From Pseudomonas tumuqii (GTDB taxonomy: Bacteria; Pseudomonadota; Gammaproteobacteria; Pseudomonadales; Pseudomonadaceae): a DNA stretch of 64,000 bases. This document shows, piece after piece, positions 26,648-35,806 of the stretch. Positions within the stretch are counted from its first letter, which is position 1. Each line of letters starts with the position of its first letter. The position numbers and the translations under genes were made by a program. Under the pieces are notes generated by a model. The model ran no database searches, had not been told where the DNA came from, and saw only the letters and a program-made list of their open reading frames with translations. The stretch covers positions 248,001 to 312,000 of the forward strand of contig NZ_JAAOJA010000003.1 in assembly GCF_013184545.1 (NCBI RefSeq), read 5' to 3'.

Positions 26648-26723
26648 TGGCTCCGCGACCAGGACTCGAACCTGGGACCCAATGATTAACAGTCATTTGC
26701 TCTACCGACTGAGCTATCGCGGA
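26648..26723 (-). tRNA. tRNA-Asn (GTT)
   Basis: 76-nt cloverleaf with acceptor TCCGCGA paired to TCGCGGA and an encoded CCA. D-arm is TAGCTCAGTCGGTAGAGCA, the anticodon GTT corresponds to 26688-26690, and the T-arm is CCAGG-TTCGAGT-CCTGG. Its last 22 nt are repeated three times downstream. Confidence 0.97.
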
Positions 26724-26735
26724 ACAACGGTGCGT

Positions 26736-26763
26736 ATCCTACTGATTAGGAAGGGGAAGTCAA
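26736..26763 (-). promoter_or_regulatory. Sigma-70 promoter of tRNA-Asn
   Basis: On the - strand: -35 TTGACT (26758-26763), 16-bp spacer, -10 TAGGAT (26736-26741), followed by a GC-rich discriminator. It lies 12 bp upstream of the mature 5' end. Confidence 0.8.
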
Positions 26764-26788
26764 GTATCTCGGACTTCCCCTGGCCGGT

Positions 26789-27985
26789 TCAGAGAACCTG
26801 GGCGATGGCCTGGGTAACGACCGGCAGATTACGCTGGTTGAGCGCGGCGACGCAGATACGTCCGGTGCCAACGGCGTAGATGCCGAACTCGTTTTTCAGA
26901 CGTTCCACCTGTTCGGTGGTGAGACCCGAGTAGGAGAACATGCCACGTTGCTGGGCGACGAAGCCGAAGTCGCGTTTGGCGCCCAGGGCGGCCAGTTGTT
27001 CGACCATGGCCATGCGCATGGCGCGAATGCGCTCACGCATTTCGCCCAGTTCGGCTTCCCACATGGCCCGCAGTTCGGGAGTGTTGAGCACTGCCGCGAC
27101 CACGCTGGCACCGTGGGTCGGCGGGTTCGAGTAGTTGGTGCGAATCACCCGCTTGAGTTGCGACAGCACCCGGTTGGTTTCATCTTTCGAGCCGGTGACG
27201 ATGGACAGCGCGCCGACCCGCTCGCCATACAGCGAGAACGACTTGGAAAAGGAGCTGGAGACAAAGAAGGTCAAGCCGGATTCGGCGAACAGGCGCACGG
27301 CCGCGGCGTCTTCCTCGATGCCGTCGCCAAAGCCCTGATAGGCGATGTCGAGGAAGGGTACATGCTCGCGCTCACGGAGGATCTCGAGAATGGCCTGCCA
27401 GTCGTCCATGCTCAGGTCGACGCCGGTCGGGTTGTGGCAGCAGGCGTGCAGTACCACGATCGAGCGGGCGGGCAGGTTCTTCAGGTCTTCGAACAGGCCG
27501 CCGCGATTCACGCCATTGCTGAAGGCATCGTAATAGCGGTAGTTGCGCACGGGGAAACCCGCTGCCTCGAACAGTGCGCGGTGGTTTTCCCAGCTCGGAT
27601 CGCTGATGGCAACCGCTGCATCAGGCAGCAAGCGCTTGAGGAAGTCCGCACCGATTTTCAAGGCGCCAGTGCCGCCCAGGGCCTGGGCGGTAATCACCCG
27701 GCCTTCCTTCATCAGGGCCGAGTCGGCGCCGAACAACAGGGTCTGCACGGCCTGGTCGTAAGCGGCGATGCCCTCGATCGGCAGGTAGCCACGGGGCGCA
27801 TGGGTGGCCGTCAGCGCATTTTCTGCTTCTGCCACGGCCCGCAATAGCGGAATTCGCCCATCTTCATTGGTGTACACGCCAACACCGAGGTTGACCTTGG
27901 TGGGGCGGGTATCGGCGTTGAATGCTTCGTTGAGGCCCAGGATGGGGTCGCGCGGAGCCATTTCGACGGCAGAGAACAGACTCAT
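26789..27985 (-). CDS. Aromatic/aspartate aminotransferase (class I)
   Basis: 398-aa PLP-dependent transaminase of the AspC/TyrB family. NLGVGVYTNEDG near the N terminus, HACCHNPTGVDLS (Asn binding the cofactor), and the Schiff-base Lys at about residue 248 in SSSFSKSFSLYGERVGAL are all present, as is the C-terminal Arg region. I start at ATG 27985 (MSLFSAVEMAPRDP), which is the conserved family start. It is divergent from uvrB, as in P. aeruginosa. Whether aspartate or aromatic substrates dominate cannot be decided here. Confidence 0.93.
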   Translation of the reverse strand: MSLFSAVEMAPRDPILGLNEAFNADTRPTKVNLGVGVYTNEDGRIPLLRAVAEAENALTATHAPRGYLPIEGIAAYDQAVQTLLFGADSALMKEGRVITAQALGGTGALKIGADFLKRLLPDAAVAISDPSWENHRALFEAAGFPVRNYRYYDAFSNGVNRGGLFEDLKNLPARSIVVLHACCHNPTGVDLSMDDWQAILEILREREHVPFLDIAYQGFGDGIEEDAAAVRLFAESGLTFFVSSSFSKSFSLYGERVGALSIVTGSKDETNRVLSQLKRVIRTNYSNPPTHGASVVAAVLNTPELRAMWEAELGEMRERIRAMRMAMVEQLAALGAKRDFGFVAQQRGMFSYSGLTTEQVERLKNEFGIYAVGTGRICVAALNQRNLPVVTQAIAQVL

Positions 27986-28160
27986 GGATGCGGCAGCTCG
28001 AAGGAAGAGGGATAAATGTCTGCAACGCCCCGCTAGGGGTTGCGTAAGTGGGCCGGTAGTATAACGACCCATAACGTGTGTCGCGACAGCGGGTACACGC
28101 ATTTCAGCTGTTTTGACGTACGCTTTCAGATCGCGTCACAGTCGTTTGTCGAGGTTAGTC

Positions 28161-30176
<2,016 letters not shown>

Positions 30177-30254
30177 TTACTGGCGGGGCAGGTCTGCTGA
30201 CGGTTGTTGATTCTGGCGGGCTCATGAGCAGCGCCGCAGTTGCGGGCCGAGCAT

Positions 30255-30324
30255 GTAGCCTGGATAAGCCTTGACGTAATCCGGGAGGCGTTCCCGGATT
30301 ACGCTGGAGCTGATCCGGGCTAGC
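30255..30324. repeat. REP-like double palindrome
   Basis: Outer arms GTAGCCTGGAT and ATCCGGGCTAGC enclose a perfect 11-bp inner palindrome (GTAATCCGGGA / TCCCGGATTAC at 30276-30302). It lies in the 167-bp gap between the convergent uvrB and rdgC genes and belongs to the same family as 26038-26097. Confidence 0.7.
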
Positions 30325-30343
30325 GGATTGTTCCCGGGCGAGC

Positions 30344-31264
30344 TTAGATGCCCTGGGGCGTCTCTTCGCCACCCAGGGCTTCGAACAGCGCGGGGAGGAA
30401 CTCGACGAAGGTCAGCATCATCAGGGTGAAGCTGGCGTCCTGTTGGCCGAGGGCGTCGTCGCCGCCATCCTGTTCAGCCTGATCCTGCAGCAGGTCCTCA
30501 AAGCGCAGGCGTTTGACCACCAGTTTGTCGTCGAGCATGAACGACAGCTTGTCCTGCCAGGCCAGCGACAGCTGGGTGACCTGTTTGCCGGAGGTCATGT
30601 GCAGCTGGATTTCGTCGCCGGTCAGGTCCTGGCGTTTGCAGCGCACCACGCCGCCATCTTCGTGGGTGTCGCGCAGCTCGCATTCGTCGAGCACATGGAA
30701 GTCGTCGGCGGCTTTCTGCGTCTTGACCCACTCGGTCATGGTGGCGCTGGGGGCAATCTTCACGGTCAGTGGGCGTACCGGCAGCGAGCCGATGGCTTCA
30801 CGCAGGGTGGAGAGCAGGTCTTCCGCGCGCTTCGGGCTGGAGGCGTCGACCAGAATCAGGCCCTGTTTCGGCGCGATGGCGGCGAAGGTCGCCGACTTGC
30901 GGATAAAGGCGCGCGGCAGGAAAGTCTGCACGATGTCATCCTTGAGCTGGTCGCGTTCCTTCTTGTAGACCTTGCGCATCTGCTCGGCTTCGATCTCGTC
31001 GACTTTCTCCTTCAAGGCATCGCGCACTACGCTGCCGGGCAGGATGCGTTCCTCCTTGCGCGCCGCGATCAGCAGGAAATCGCCGCTGGCATGCACCAGT
31101 GGCGCATCGCCGCCTTTGCCGAAGGGGGCGACGAAACCATAGGTGGTCAACTCCTGGCTGGCACAGGGCCGCGCCGGTTTGGCGGCCAGTGCGGCTTCGA
31201 GTGCCTCGACATCGAAGGGGACGTTTTGGGTGAGGCGATAAACCAGCAGGTTACGAAACCACAT
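30344..31264 (-). CDS. rdgC: Recombination-associated protein RdgC
   Basis: Nucleoid-associated, ring-forming DNA-binding protein that inhibits RecA; 306 aa, the usual length. The start [13 protein letters not shown] is diagnostic, as are [46 protein letters not shown] and the C-terminal [26 protein letters not shown] choose the ATG at 31264 rather than the slightly longer open frame. It is convergent with uvrB. Confidence 0.95.
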   Translation of the reverse strand: MWFRNLLVYRLTQNVPFDVEALEAALAAKPARPCASQELTTYGFVAPFGKGGDAPLVHASGDFLLIAARKEERILPGSVVRDALKEKVDEIEAEQMRKVYKKERDQLKDDIVQTFLPRAFIRKSATFAAIAPKQGLILVDASSPKRAEDLLSTLREAIGSLPVRPLTVKIAPSATMTEWVKTQKAADDFHVLDECELRDTHEDGGVVRCKRQDLTGDEIQLHMTSGKQVTQLSLAWQDKLSFMLDDKLVVKRLRFEDLLQDQAEQDGGDDALGQQDASFTLMMLTFVEFLPALFEALGGEETPQGI

Positions 31265-31514
31265 GAGGGGGTGACTCTCCATATAACGTGAAAGTCGCGA
31301 AGCGACGCCATCCTTCTATCCTTCTCCCCCTGGGAGAAGGTGGCGCGCAGCGACGGATGAGGGAAGCGGGTATGCCGCGAGCGGCTCTTTATGCTTCGGG
31401 CGCCTCTGGCGGCCTACCCGTTAACGCAAAGCGCGCATTATTCTCCCCTTGGCGCCTCAGGCCAACCCTGCGCTAAGCCTTTGGCACGTCGATAAAAAAT
31501 TTTTAAATCAGTGC
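31265..31514. other. Gap upstream of rdgC with a CTTCTCCC hairpin
   Basis: No gene seen. It holds a small palindrome (CTTCTCCC-CCT-GGGAGAAG, 31321-31339) followed by a GCGACGGATGAGGG sequence, a dispersed element common in Pseudomonas intergenic DNA, and an AT-rich stretch next to the tRNA promoter. Confidence 0.5.
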
Positions 31515-31543
31515 TTGCCAAGGTGAGGTCGGCTGTCTAGAAT
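31515..31543 (+). promoter_or_regulatory. Sigma-70 promoter of the tRNA-Val/tRNA-Asp unit
   Basis: TTGCCA (31515-31520), 17-bp spacer, TAGAAT (31538-31543), followed by a GC-rich discriminator. It lies 21 bp before the mature tRNA-Val. Confidence 0.85.
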
Positions 31544-31564
31544 GCGCCCCACTTCGAGAGTGAA

Positions 31565-31640
31565 GGGTGATTAGCTCAGCTGGGAGAGCATCTGCCTTAC
31601 AAGCAGAGGGTCGGCGGTTCGATCCCGTCATCACCCACCA
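31565..31640 (+). tRNA. tRNA-Val (TAC)
   Basis: 76-nt cloverleaf: acceptor GGGTGAT/ATCACCC with encoded CCA, anticodon TAC at 31598-31600, T-loop GTTCGATC. It is followed 20 nt later by tRNA-Asp, probably on the same transcript. Confidence 0.97.
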
Positions 31641-31660
31641 ATTCGCTTTTGAAGTTACGC

Positions 31661-31737
31661 GCAGCGGTAGTTCAGTCGGTTAGAATACCGGCCTGTCACG
31701 CCGGGGGTCGCGGGTTCGAGTCCCGTCCGCTGCGCCA
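31661..31737 (+). tRNA. tRNA-Asp (GTC)
   Basis: 77-nt cloverleaf: acceptor GCAGCGG/CCGCTGC with encoded CCA, anticodon GTC at 31695-31697, T-loop GTTCGAGT. It is the second gene of the tRNA-Val/Asp pair. Confidence 0.97.
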
Positions 31738-31926
31738 TTTTTTTACCTCGCTCCATCTCTGCTATGCCCCTTCCGCAATACTCGCTGTATCCCTTCGAAA
31801 ATCCGCTTAAACACCTGAACTTATACGCATTTTCTAGTTCGTATCCTGGTAGCCAGTGATTGCGGCAGCCTGCTAAGCTCGCGCCTTCACTCGATTGCCC
31901 TAGGGCGCACCGAACAAGGAATAAGC

Positions 31927-32643
31927 ATGAAACAGCATCGTTTAGCGGCGGCGGTCGCTCTGGTAGGCCTGGTTCTCGCGGGTTGTGATTCGCAAACCAA
32001 GGAAATCAGCCTGGAGACTCCGGCGCAGAAAGCCTCCTACGGTATCGGCCTGAACATGGGCAAGAGCCTGGCGCAGGAAGGTATGGATGACCTCGATTCG
32101 AAAGCCGTGGCTCAAGGCATCGAAGATGCCATCGGCAAGAAAGAGCAACGCCTGAAAGACGACGAGTTGGTCGAGGCTTTCGCGTTCCTGCAGAAGCGTG
32201 CCGAAGAGCGCATGGCTACCATGAAGGAGGAGTCGGCCAAGGCTGGTAAGAAATTCCTCGAAGAGAACGGCAAGCGTGAAGGGGTGGTCACCACCGAATC
32301 CGGTTTGCAGTACGAAGTGCTGAAAAAAGCCGAAGGCGATCAGCCGAAAGCCACTGACGTGGTGAGCGTGCACTATGAAGGCAAATTGACCGATGGTAGC
32401 GTGTTCGACAGTTCTATCGAGCGCGGTAGCCCGATCGAACTGCCTGTCAGCGGTGTGATTCCTGGGTGGGTCGAAGGCCTGCAGCTGATGCATGTCGGCG
32501 AGAAGTACAAGCTCTATATCCCGAGCGAGCTGGCATACGGCGAGCAAAGCCCGACTCCGGCAATTCCGGCCAACTCGGTACTGGTGTTCGAGTTGGAACT
32601 GCTGGAAATCAAGGCCGCCGCCGCTGCTGGTGCCGAGCAGTAA
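31927..32643 (+). CDS. FKBP-type peptidyl-prolyl isomerase, Mip/FklB-like lipoprotein
   Basis: 238-aa envelope isomerase. The lipobox LAGC (Cys20) follows a short signal. The N-terminal helical dimerisation domain (QKASYGIGLNMGKSLAQEG... KAVAQGIEDAI) is followed by the FKBP domain from about residue 120 (VSVHYEGKLTDGSVFDSS, SGVIPGWVEGLQLMHVGEKYKLYIPSELAYG, LVFELELLEI). This is the Mip/FkpA/FklB layout, which assists folding of envelope proteins. A strong terminator follows. Confidence 0.93.
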   Translation: MKQHRLAAAVALVGLVLAGCDSQTKEISLETPAQKASYGIGLNMGKSLAQEGMDDLDSKAVAQGIEDAIGKKEQRLKDDELVEAFAFLQKRAEERMATMKEESAKAGKKFLEENGKREGVVTTESGLQYEVLKKAEGDQPKATDVVSVHYEGKLTDGSVFDSSIERGSPIELPVSGVIPGWVEGLQLMHVGEKYKLYIPSELAYGEQSPTPAIPANSVLVFELELLEIKAAAAAGAEQ

Positions 32644-32702
32644 GCGCTAGGCGTTTGACGAACCAGGAATAGTTCCGGGTTCGACAGGTCGCCAAGGTTG
32701 CA

Positions 32703-32737
32703 GACAACGCCCCGTTTCGACGGGGCGTTGTCGTTTC
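32703..32737 (+). terminator. Terminator after the FKBP gene
   Basis: Perfect 12-bp stem (GACAACGCCCCG / CGGGGCGTTGTC) with a TTTCGA loop, followed by GTTTC, about 60 nt after the stop codon. Confidence 0.8.
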
Positions 32738-33057
32738 TGTCGATTAAAAAATCGAACCCGAGACTGACTGGCGGGTCGGAAAAAAGACCAGAATGGAATT
32801 CTGGCGTCATGGTTATGCACATTTAACCGGGCACCTGACATGGCCTTGCCATGCGCTTCTTGGAAAACTCTTTGCAAATTTCAAGTTATTGATTTAAAAC
32901 AACTTTAATGGCTGGATAAAAAATGTCCGATCTGAAGCGAGGCCGCATGGGCTGGGCGTTTGATAGGCTCATCTGAAATCTGTTCACAAGGTTATCCACA
33001 GCTTTAGTGGATAACCCAAGCCAGCCCAGCAGACATGCGGGTTGCCGAGGAATACCC
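32738..33057. other. AT-rich gap upstream of the YkvA-like gene
   Basis: 320 bp without a gene. The middle (about 32870-32925) is AT-rich, and the right end holds a pair of inverted DnaA boxes (separate entry). Confidence 0.5.
32990..33016. promoter_or_regulatory. Inverted pair of DnaA boxes
   Basis: A consensus DnaA box TTATCCACA (32992-33000) faces TTATCCACT on the opposite strand (33006-33014). Together they form a perfect 10-bp inverted repeat (GGTTATCCAC / GTGGATAACC) with a 7-nt spacer, 42 nt upstream of the next ATG. The regulatory role is inferred. Confidence 0.5.
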
Positions 33058-33507
33058 ATGAAACAGCCGTGGAATTTTTCCAGTTATCTACGTACTGCAC
33101 AGGTTTTTTTACGGCGCGGTCGGTTACCTGCCCTGCTGCTGGCGGTAGCACGCAAGAGTGCAAGGCAAGGCGGGCGCTTCAGCGCTTTGAAAGAAGATTT
33201 GCGGCTCCTGCAAGGTCTCTGCATGGCCTGGTGGCGCGGTGAGTATCGAGCGATCAGCTCGCAGGCGTTACTGGCGGTAGTGGCGGCGCTGCTGTATTTC
33301 ATCACGCCACTGGATGGGCTGCCGGATTGGTTGCCGGTGGTTGGCCTTATCGATGATCTGGCCGTGCTGGCCTGGGTGCTGCGCACCTGGAGCGATGAGC
33401 TGGCGGCATTTCGGGCCTGGCGGGAAGCCCAGACGCCCGAGACGCTCGAGGTTATCGAGCGCTTGCCGGATGGGCAAAACCCGGCGTTGGAAAAATCGAA
33501 GCCCTGA
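33058..33507 (+). CDS. YkvA-family (DUF1232) membrane protein
   Basis: 149-aa protein with a DUF1232 core: YRAISSQALLAVVAALLYFITPLDGLPDWLPVVGLIDDLAVLAWVL, where the sequence ITPLDGLPDW-L-P-VVGLIDDLAV is the family signature. It spans one or two membrane helices. A basic N-terminal region precedes it and a charged tail follows. I chose ATG 33058 with CGAGG 7 nt upstream. The function of the family is unknown. An inverted DnaA-box pair lies in its promoter region. Confidence 0.88.
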   Translation: MKQPWNFSSYLRTAQVFLRRGRLPALLLAVARKSARQGGRFSALKEDLRLLQGLCMAWWRGEYRAISSQALLAVVAALLYFITPLDGLPDWLPVVGLIDDLAVLAWVLRTWSDELAAFRAWREAQTPETLEVIERLPDGQNPALEKSKP

Positions 33508-33513
33508 GAGGTT

Positions 33514-33590
33514 GTGAAAAAACTCGCGCCTACTGCGACCGCCTTGACGTGACGCAGTAGGCGCCGACCGATTACCTCGGGCGGTGCAGC
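33514..33590. repeat. Dispersed palindromic repeat (GCGCCTACTGC family), copy 1
   Basis: 12-bp arms GCGCCTACTGCG (33526-33537) and CGCAGTAGGCGC (33553-33564) surround CTTGACGTGA. Flanks GTGAAAAA on the left and ATTACCTCGGGC on the right are also shared with the copy at 53004-53080. Confidence 0.8.
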
Positions 33591-33618
33591 CTTGCCGGCG
33601 CGGCACAACGCTGGCGGG

Positions 33619-34407
33619 TTACTGGGGAGGCCGCCCGGGGATGTCATCGAGCATTCGTGCGATCGCACCCGAGTCGCGCAGTTCCAGCAACACCTCATCC
33701 AGCCTGTCGGCACTGATCGGCAGGTGCTGACCATAGATGCAATACAGGTCATAGCGCTGTATCACCCAGTCACTGAAGTGCAGCGGCAGCTCCGGGCGTT
33801 GGGCCAACTTGTAGGCCAGGGGGCGGCGCATGTCGATCAGCGCATCCAGCCGTTGCCTGCTCAACAGGTTCAGCCCGCTGTCGAGATCACGGACATTCTG
33901 GCGCGTCACCAGTTCACGCGCGAAGGCCTCCATCAACGGCAGGCTGTAGATATAGCCGAGCTGGGTGCCGAGGACTTTGCCGTGCAAATCTGGCAGTCCT
34001 GTCACGGGCGCTTGCCGGTCATGCAGAAGGAGTACGTCCTCCTCCTGGTAAAGTTTGGCTGACCAGCGATAGCGCTGTGGTTCGGCCACCCAATCCGGGT
34101 TGGCGTTGCAGATCAGATGAATGCGTCCGCGCTGAATGAACTCTTCAATGCGCCTGTTCGGGGTCTCGACGAAGTGCACCTCGAGATTCAGGCGTTGGCC
34201 GACCCGGCTGCCAAGTCGGTGGGTGAAACCACCAAGCAGTTGATGATTACGGACCTCGACATAAGGCATGCCGTCGGCAGGGGAGAAGCCCCAGCGCAAT
34301 GCTTCTGCGCCGCTCATGGCACTCCAGCAGCCCAGCAGAAGAATCGCCAGTACTCTCAAAATACCCCCGCAGCATCGCCCTGACAGTGTCAAGGCAGTAT
34401 AGGTCAC
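33619..34407 (-). CDS. Periplasmic amino-acid-type substrate-binding protein
   Basis: 262-aa protein of the extracellular solute-binding family 3 fold (ALRWGFSPADGMPYVEV, FIQRGRIHLICNANPDWVA, LPDLHGKVLGTQLGYIYS, DALIDMRRPLAYKLAQ). A hydrophobic signal peptide (ILRVLAILLLGCW) ends near residue 35. The only upstream candidate start is GTG 34407, so the exact N terminus is uncertain. No ABC permease is adjacent. In Pseudomonas such orphan proteins often serve as sensory or scavenging binding proteins; the ligand is unknown. Confidence 0.82.
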   Translation of the reverse strand: MTYTALTLSGRCCGGILRVLAILLLGCWSAMSGAEALRWGFSPADGMPYVEVRNHQLLGGFTHRLGSRVGQRLNLEVHFVETPNRRIEEFIQRGRIHLICNANPDWVAEPQRYRWSAKLYQEEDVLLLHDRQAPVTGLPDLHGKVLGTQLGYIYSLPLMEAFARELVTRQNVRDLDSGLNLLSRQRLDALIDMRRPLAYKLAQRPELPLHFSDWVIQRYDLYCIYGQHLPISADRLDEVLLELRDSGAIARMLDDIPGRPPQ

Positions 34408-34493
34408 GCCCTTTAGAGTATCGGGCTGTTAACATAGCCCCCTGCAAGGAAGGTGCTGAGGCTGTCGGTACTGCTTTCCACGGAGAGTCGAGA

Positions 34494-34814
34494 ATGAAAG
34501 TGCAAGTAATCAAACGTGATGGCGAGCCCGAATATGCGGTACTGCCCTGGGCCGATTACCTGGCCTTGTTGCAGGCCTCGGGCCACGTTGCGCAAGTGCC
34601 GGAAGCGGCTGCGGGTGCAGTCAAGCCGGCGCTGAGCGAGTTGACGCGTTTGCGTGAAGAAAAGGGCTTGTCGCTGCAGGAGTTGGCCCGTTCGGTGGGG
34701 GTCAGTCCGCATTATCTGGGCATGATCGAAAGCGCCGAGCGCGAGCCGGATGCAGCCATCAAGCGGGCCTTGGCCTGGACGCTCGGGGTCGCAGGCTGGG
34801 AGGAGAAGCTTTGA
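34494..34814 (+). CDS. XRE-family helix-turn-helix protein
   Basis: 106-aa protein. The N-terminal 25 residues (MKVQVIKRDGEPEYAVLPW-ADYLALL) resemble the start of Phd/HigA-type proteins. After an Ala-rich linker, a lambda-repressor-type HTH occupies about 48-90 (LTRLREEKGLSLQELARSVGVSPHYLGMIESAERE). It heads a compact three-gene operon (HTH, unknown, Sel1), with its stop overlapping the next TTG start. A regulator or antitoxin-like role is possible; the sequence does not decide. Confidence 0.85.
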   Translation: MKVQVIKRDGEPEYAVLPWADYLALLQASGHVAQVPEAAAGAVKPALSELTRLREEKGLSLQELARSVGVSPHYLGMIESAEREPDAAIKRALAWTLGVAGWEEKL

Positions 34815-35176
34815 GCGTAAGTATCAGTCGTCAGCATTGGCAGGCCTTGCTCGATGAGTTGGAGGATGCCCGGCGTCAGCGTCATCTGCTGACCTATCGG
34901 GCCTTGGTCGAGCGTCTGGCCTTGCCAACCCCGGCGATGCAAACGCTCACCGCTGCGTTGGAGCATCTGGCGGCCCTGGATGCCCGTGCCGAACGGCCAC
35001 TGCGCAGCGCCCTGGTGATCAGTCAGGGAGCGAGTCGGTTGCCGCGAACCGGATTCTTCGACTGCGTGACTCGTCTTGGCCGCTTTAACGGTGCTTCGGA
35101 CGGCGTAGCAGCCGCGTCCTGGCATGCGGCCGAAGTGGTACGGGTGTTCGAGTTTGATTACACCGAGGAGCTCTAG
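34811..35176 (+). CDS. Conserved hypothetical protein (TTG start)
   Basis: 121-aa protein I cannot name. It has a helical N-terminal half (ISRQHWQALLDELEDARRQRHLLTYRALVERLAL) that resembles a small winged-helix arrangement, then ERPLRSALVISQGASRLPRTGFFDCVTRLGRF, a pattern of the type ALVv...LPg.GFF seen in several uncharacterised proteins. The TTG at 34811 overlaps the stop of the HTH gene by 4 nt, and the next gene begins immediately after its stop, so it belongs to the operon. Confidence 0.75.
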   Translation: MSVSISRQHWQALLDELEDARRQRHLLTYRALVERLALPTPAMQTLTAALEHLAALDARAERPLRSALVISQGASRLPRTGFFDCVTRLGRFNGASDGVAAASWHAAEVVRVFEFDYTEEL

Positions 35177-35644
35177 GTGCTTTGGCGACTGCGGGCGCGG
35201 ATAGGCTATGGCGTGGCCCGGCGACTGTTCCACTGGTCGTGGTTGGTCAAGCAGCCACGCGGCTGGCGCTGGCTTGAAGGCCAGTTCGCGCGCATGGCCA
35301 ACCTCGGCGATGTTGCTGCGCAGAGCTTCTACGGGCATATCCTGCTGTTTCGTGGCCAGGGTTTTGGCGCCCGTGAAGAAGGCGTGCGTCTGTTGCGTCT
35401 GGCCGCCACTGGTGGCGATGCCAAGGCCGCCTATCGGCTCGGCGTACTGAGCCTGGCGGGTGATACCCGGCAAGCCGCCGATGGCCTTGAGGCCGCACGC
35501 TGGTGGACGCTGGCGGCCGCGGCTGGCCACCCCCTGGCCGCCCAGCGCTTGGCCGATCTGTATCGCGAGGGCGGCCCGGGCTTGCCGGCCGATACCGAAC
35601 TGGCGGCACGCTTTGTCCAGAGGGCCCGGGAGCTGGGATTGTAG
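35177..35644 (+). CDS. Sel1-repeat protein (GTG start)
   Basis: 155-aa solenoid protein with three Sel1-like repeats: LGDVAAQSFYGHILLFRGQGFGAREEGVRLLRLAATGGDAKAAYRLGVL..., then ADGLEAARWWTLAAAAGHPLAAQRLADLY and ADTELAARFVQRARELG. A basic N terminus (LWRLRARIGYGVARRL) precedes them. It starts with a GTG directly abutting the previous stop. Sel1 repeats mediate protein-protein contacts; the partner is unknown. Last gene of the three-gene operon. Confidence 0.85.
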   Translation: MLWRLRARIGYGVARRLFHWSWLVKQPRGWRWLEGQFARMANLGDVAAQSFYGHILLFRGQGFGAREEGVRLLRLAATGGDAKAAYRLGVLSLAGDTRQAADGLEAARWWTLAAAAGHPLAAQRLADLYREGGPGLPADTELAARFVQRARELGL

Positions 35645-35806
35645 CGGGGTAGAGGAGGATCCTGCGGGGGGCGCAACGCTGCCCGCTTGGCTATCCCGGT
35701 TGCCGTGATCGGCGATCCGAGGGCGCCGCAGGAATGCCGCAAGCTGGCGCCTACGCTCTGCTTATTCCCTGATAAGAATTTCAAGCCTGTGAGCGAGGTG
35801 ATTGGC

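Noticed and set aside
26212-26682. 156-aa reverse reading frame with an internally repeated peptide (ATLKRVQLRCRVLVAEPNSR)
   Set aside because: It starts inside tRNA-Asn and runs through the repeats and their terminators, with no ribosome-binding site. It parallels tpr in E. coli tyrT, but coding is not supported.
28108-28129. Possible LexA box (CTG...CAG) upstream of uvrB
   Set aside because: The CTG and CAG are 16 nt apart rather than 10, and the centre does not match the TATATA-like consensus.
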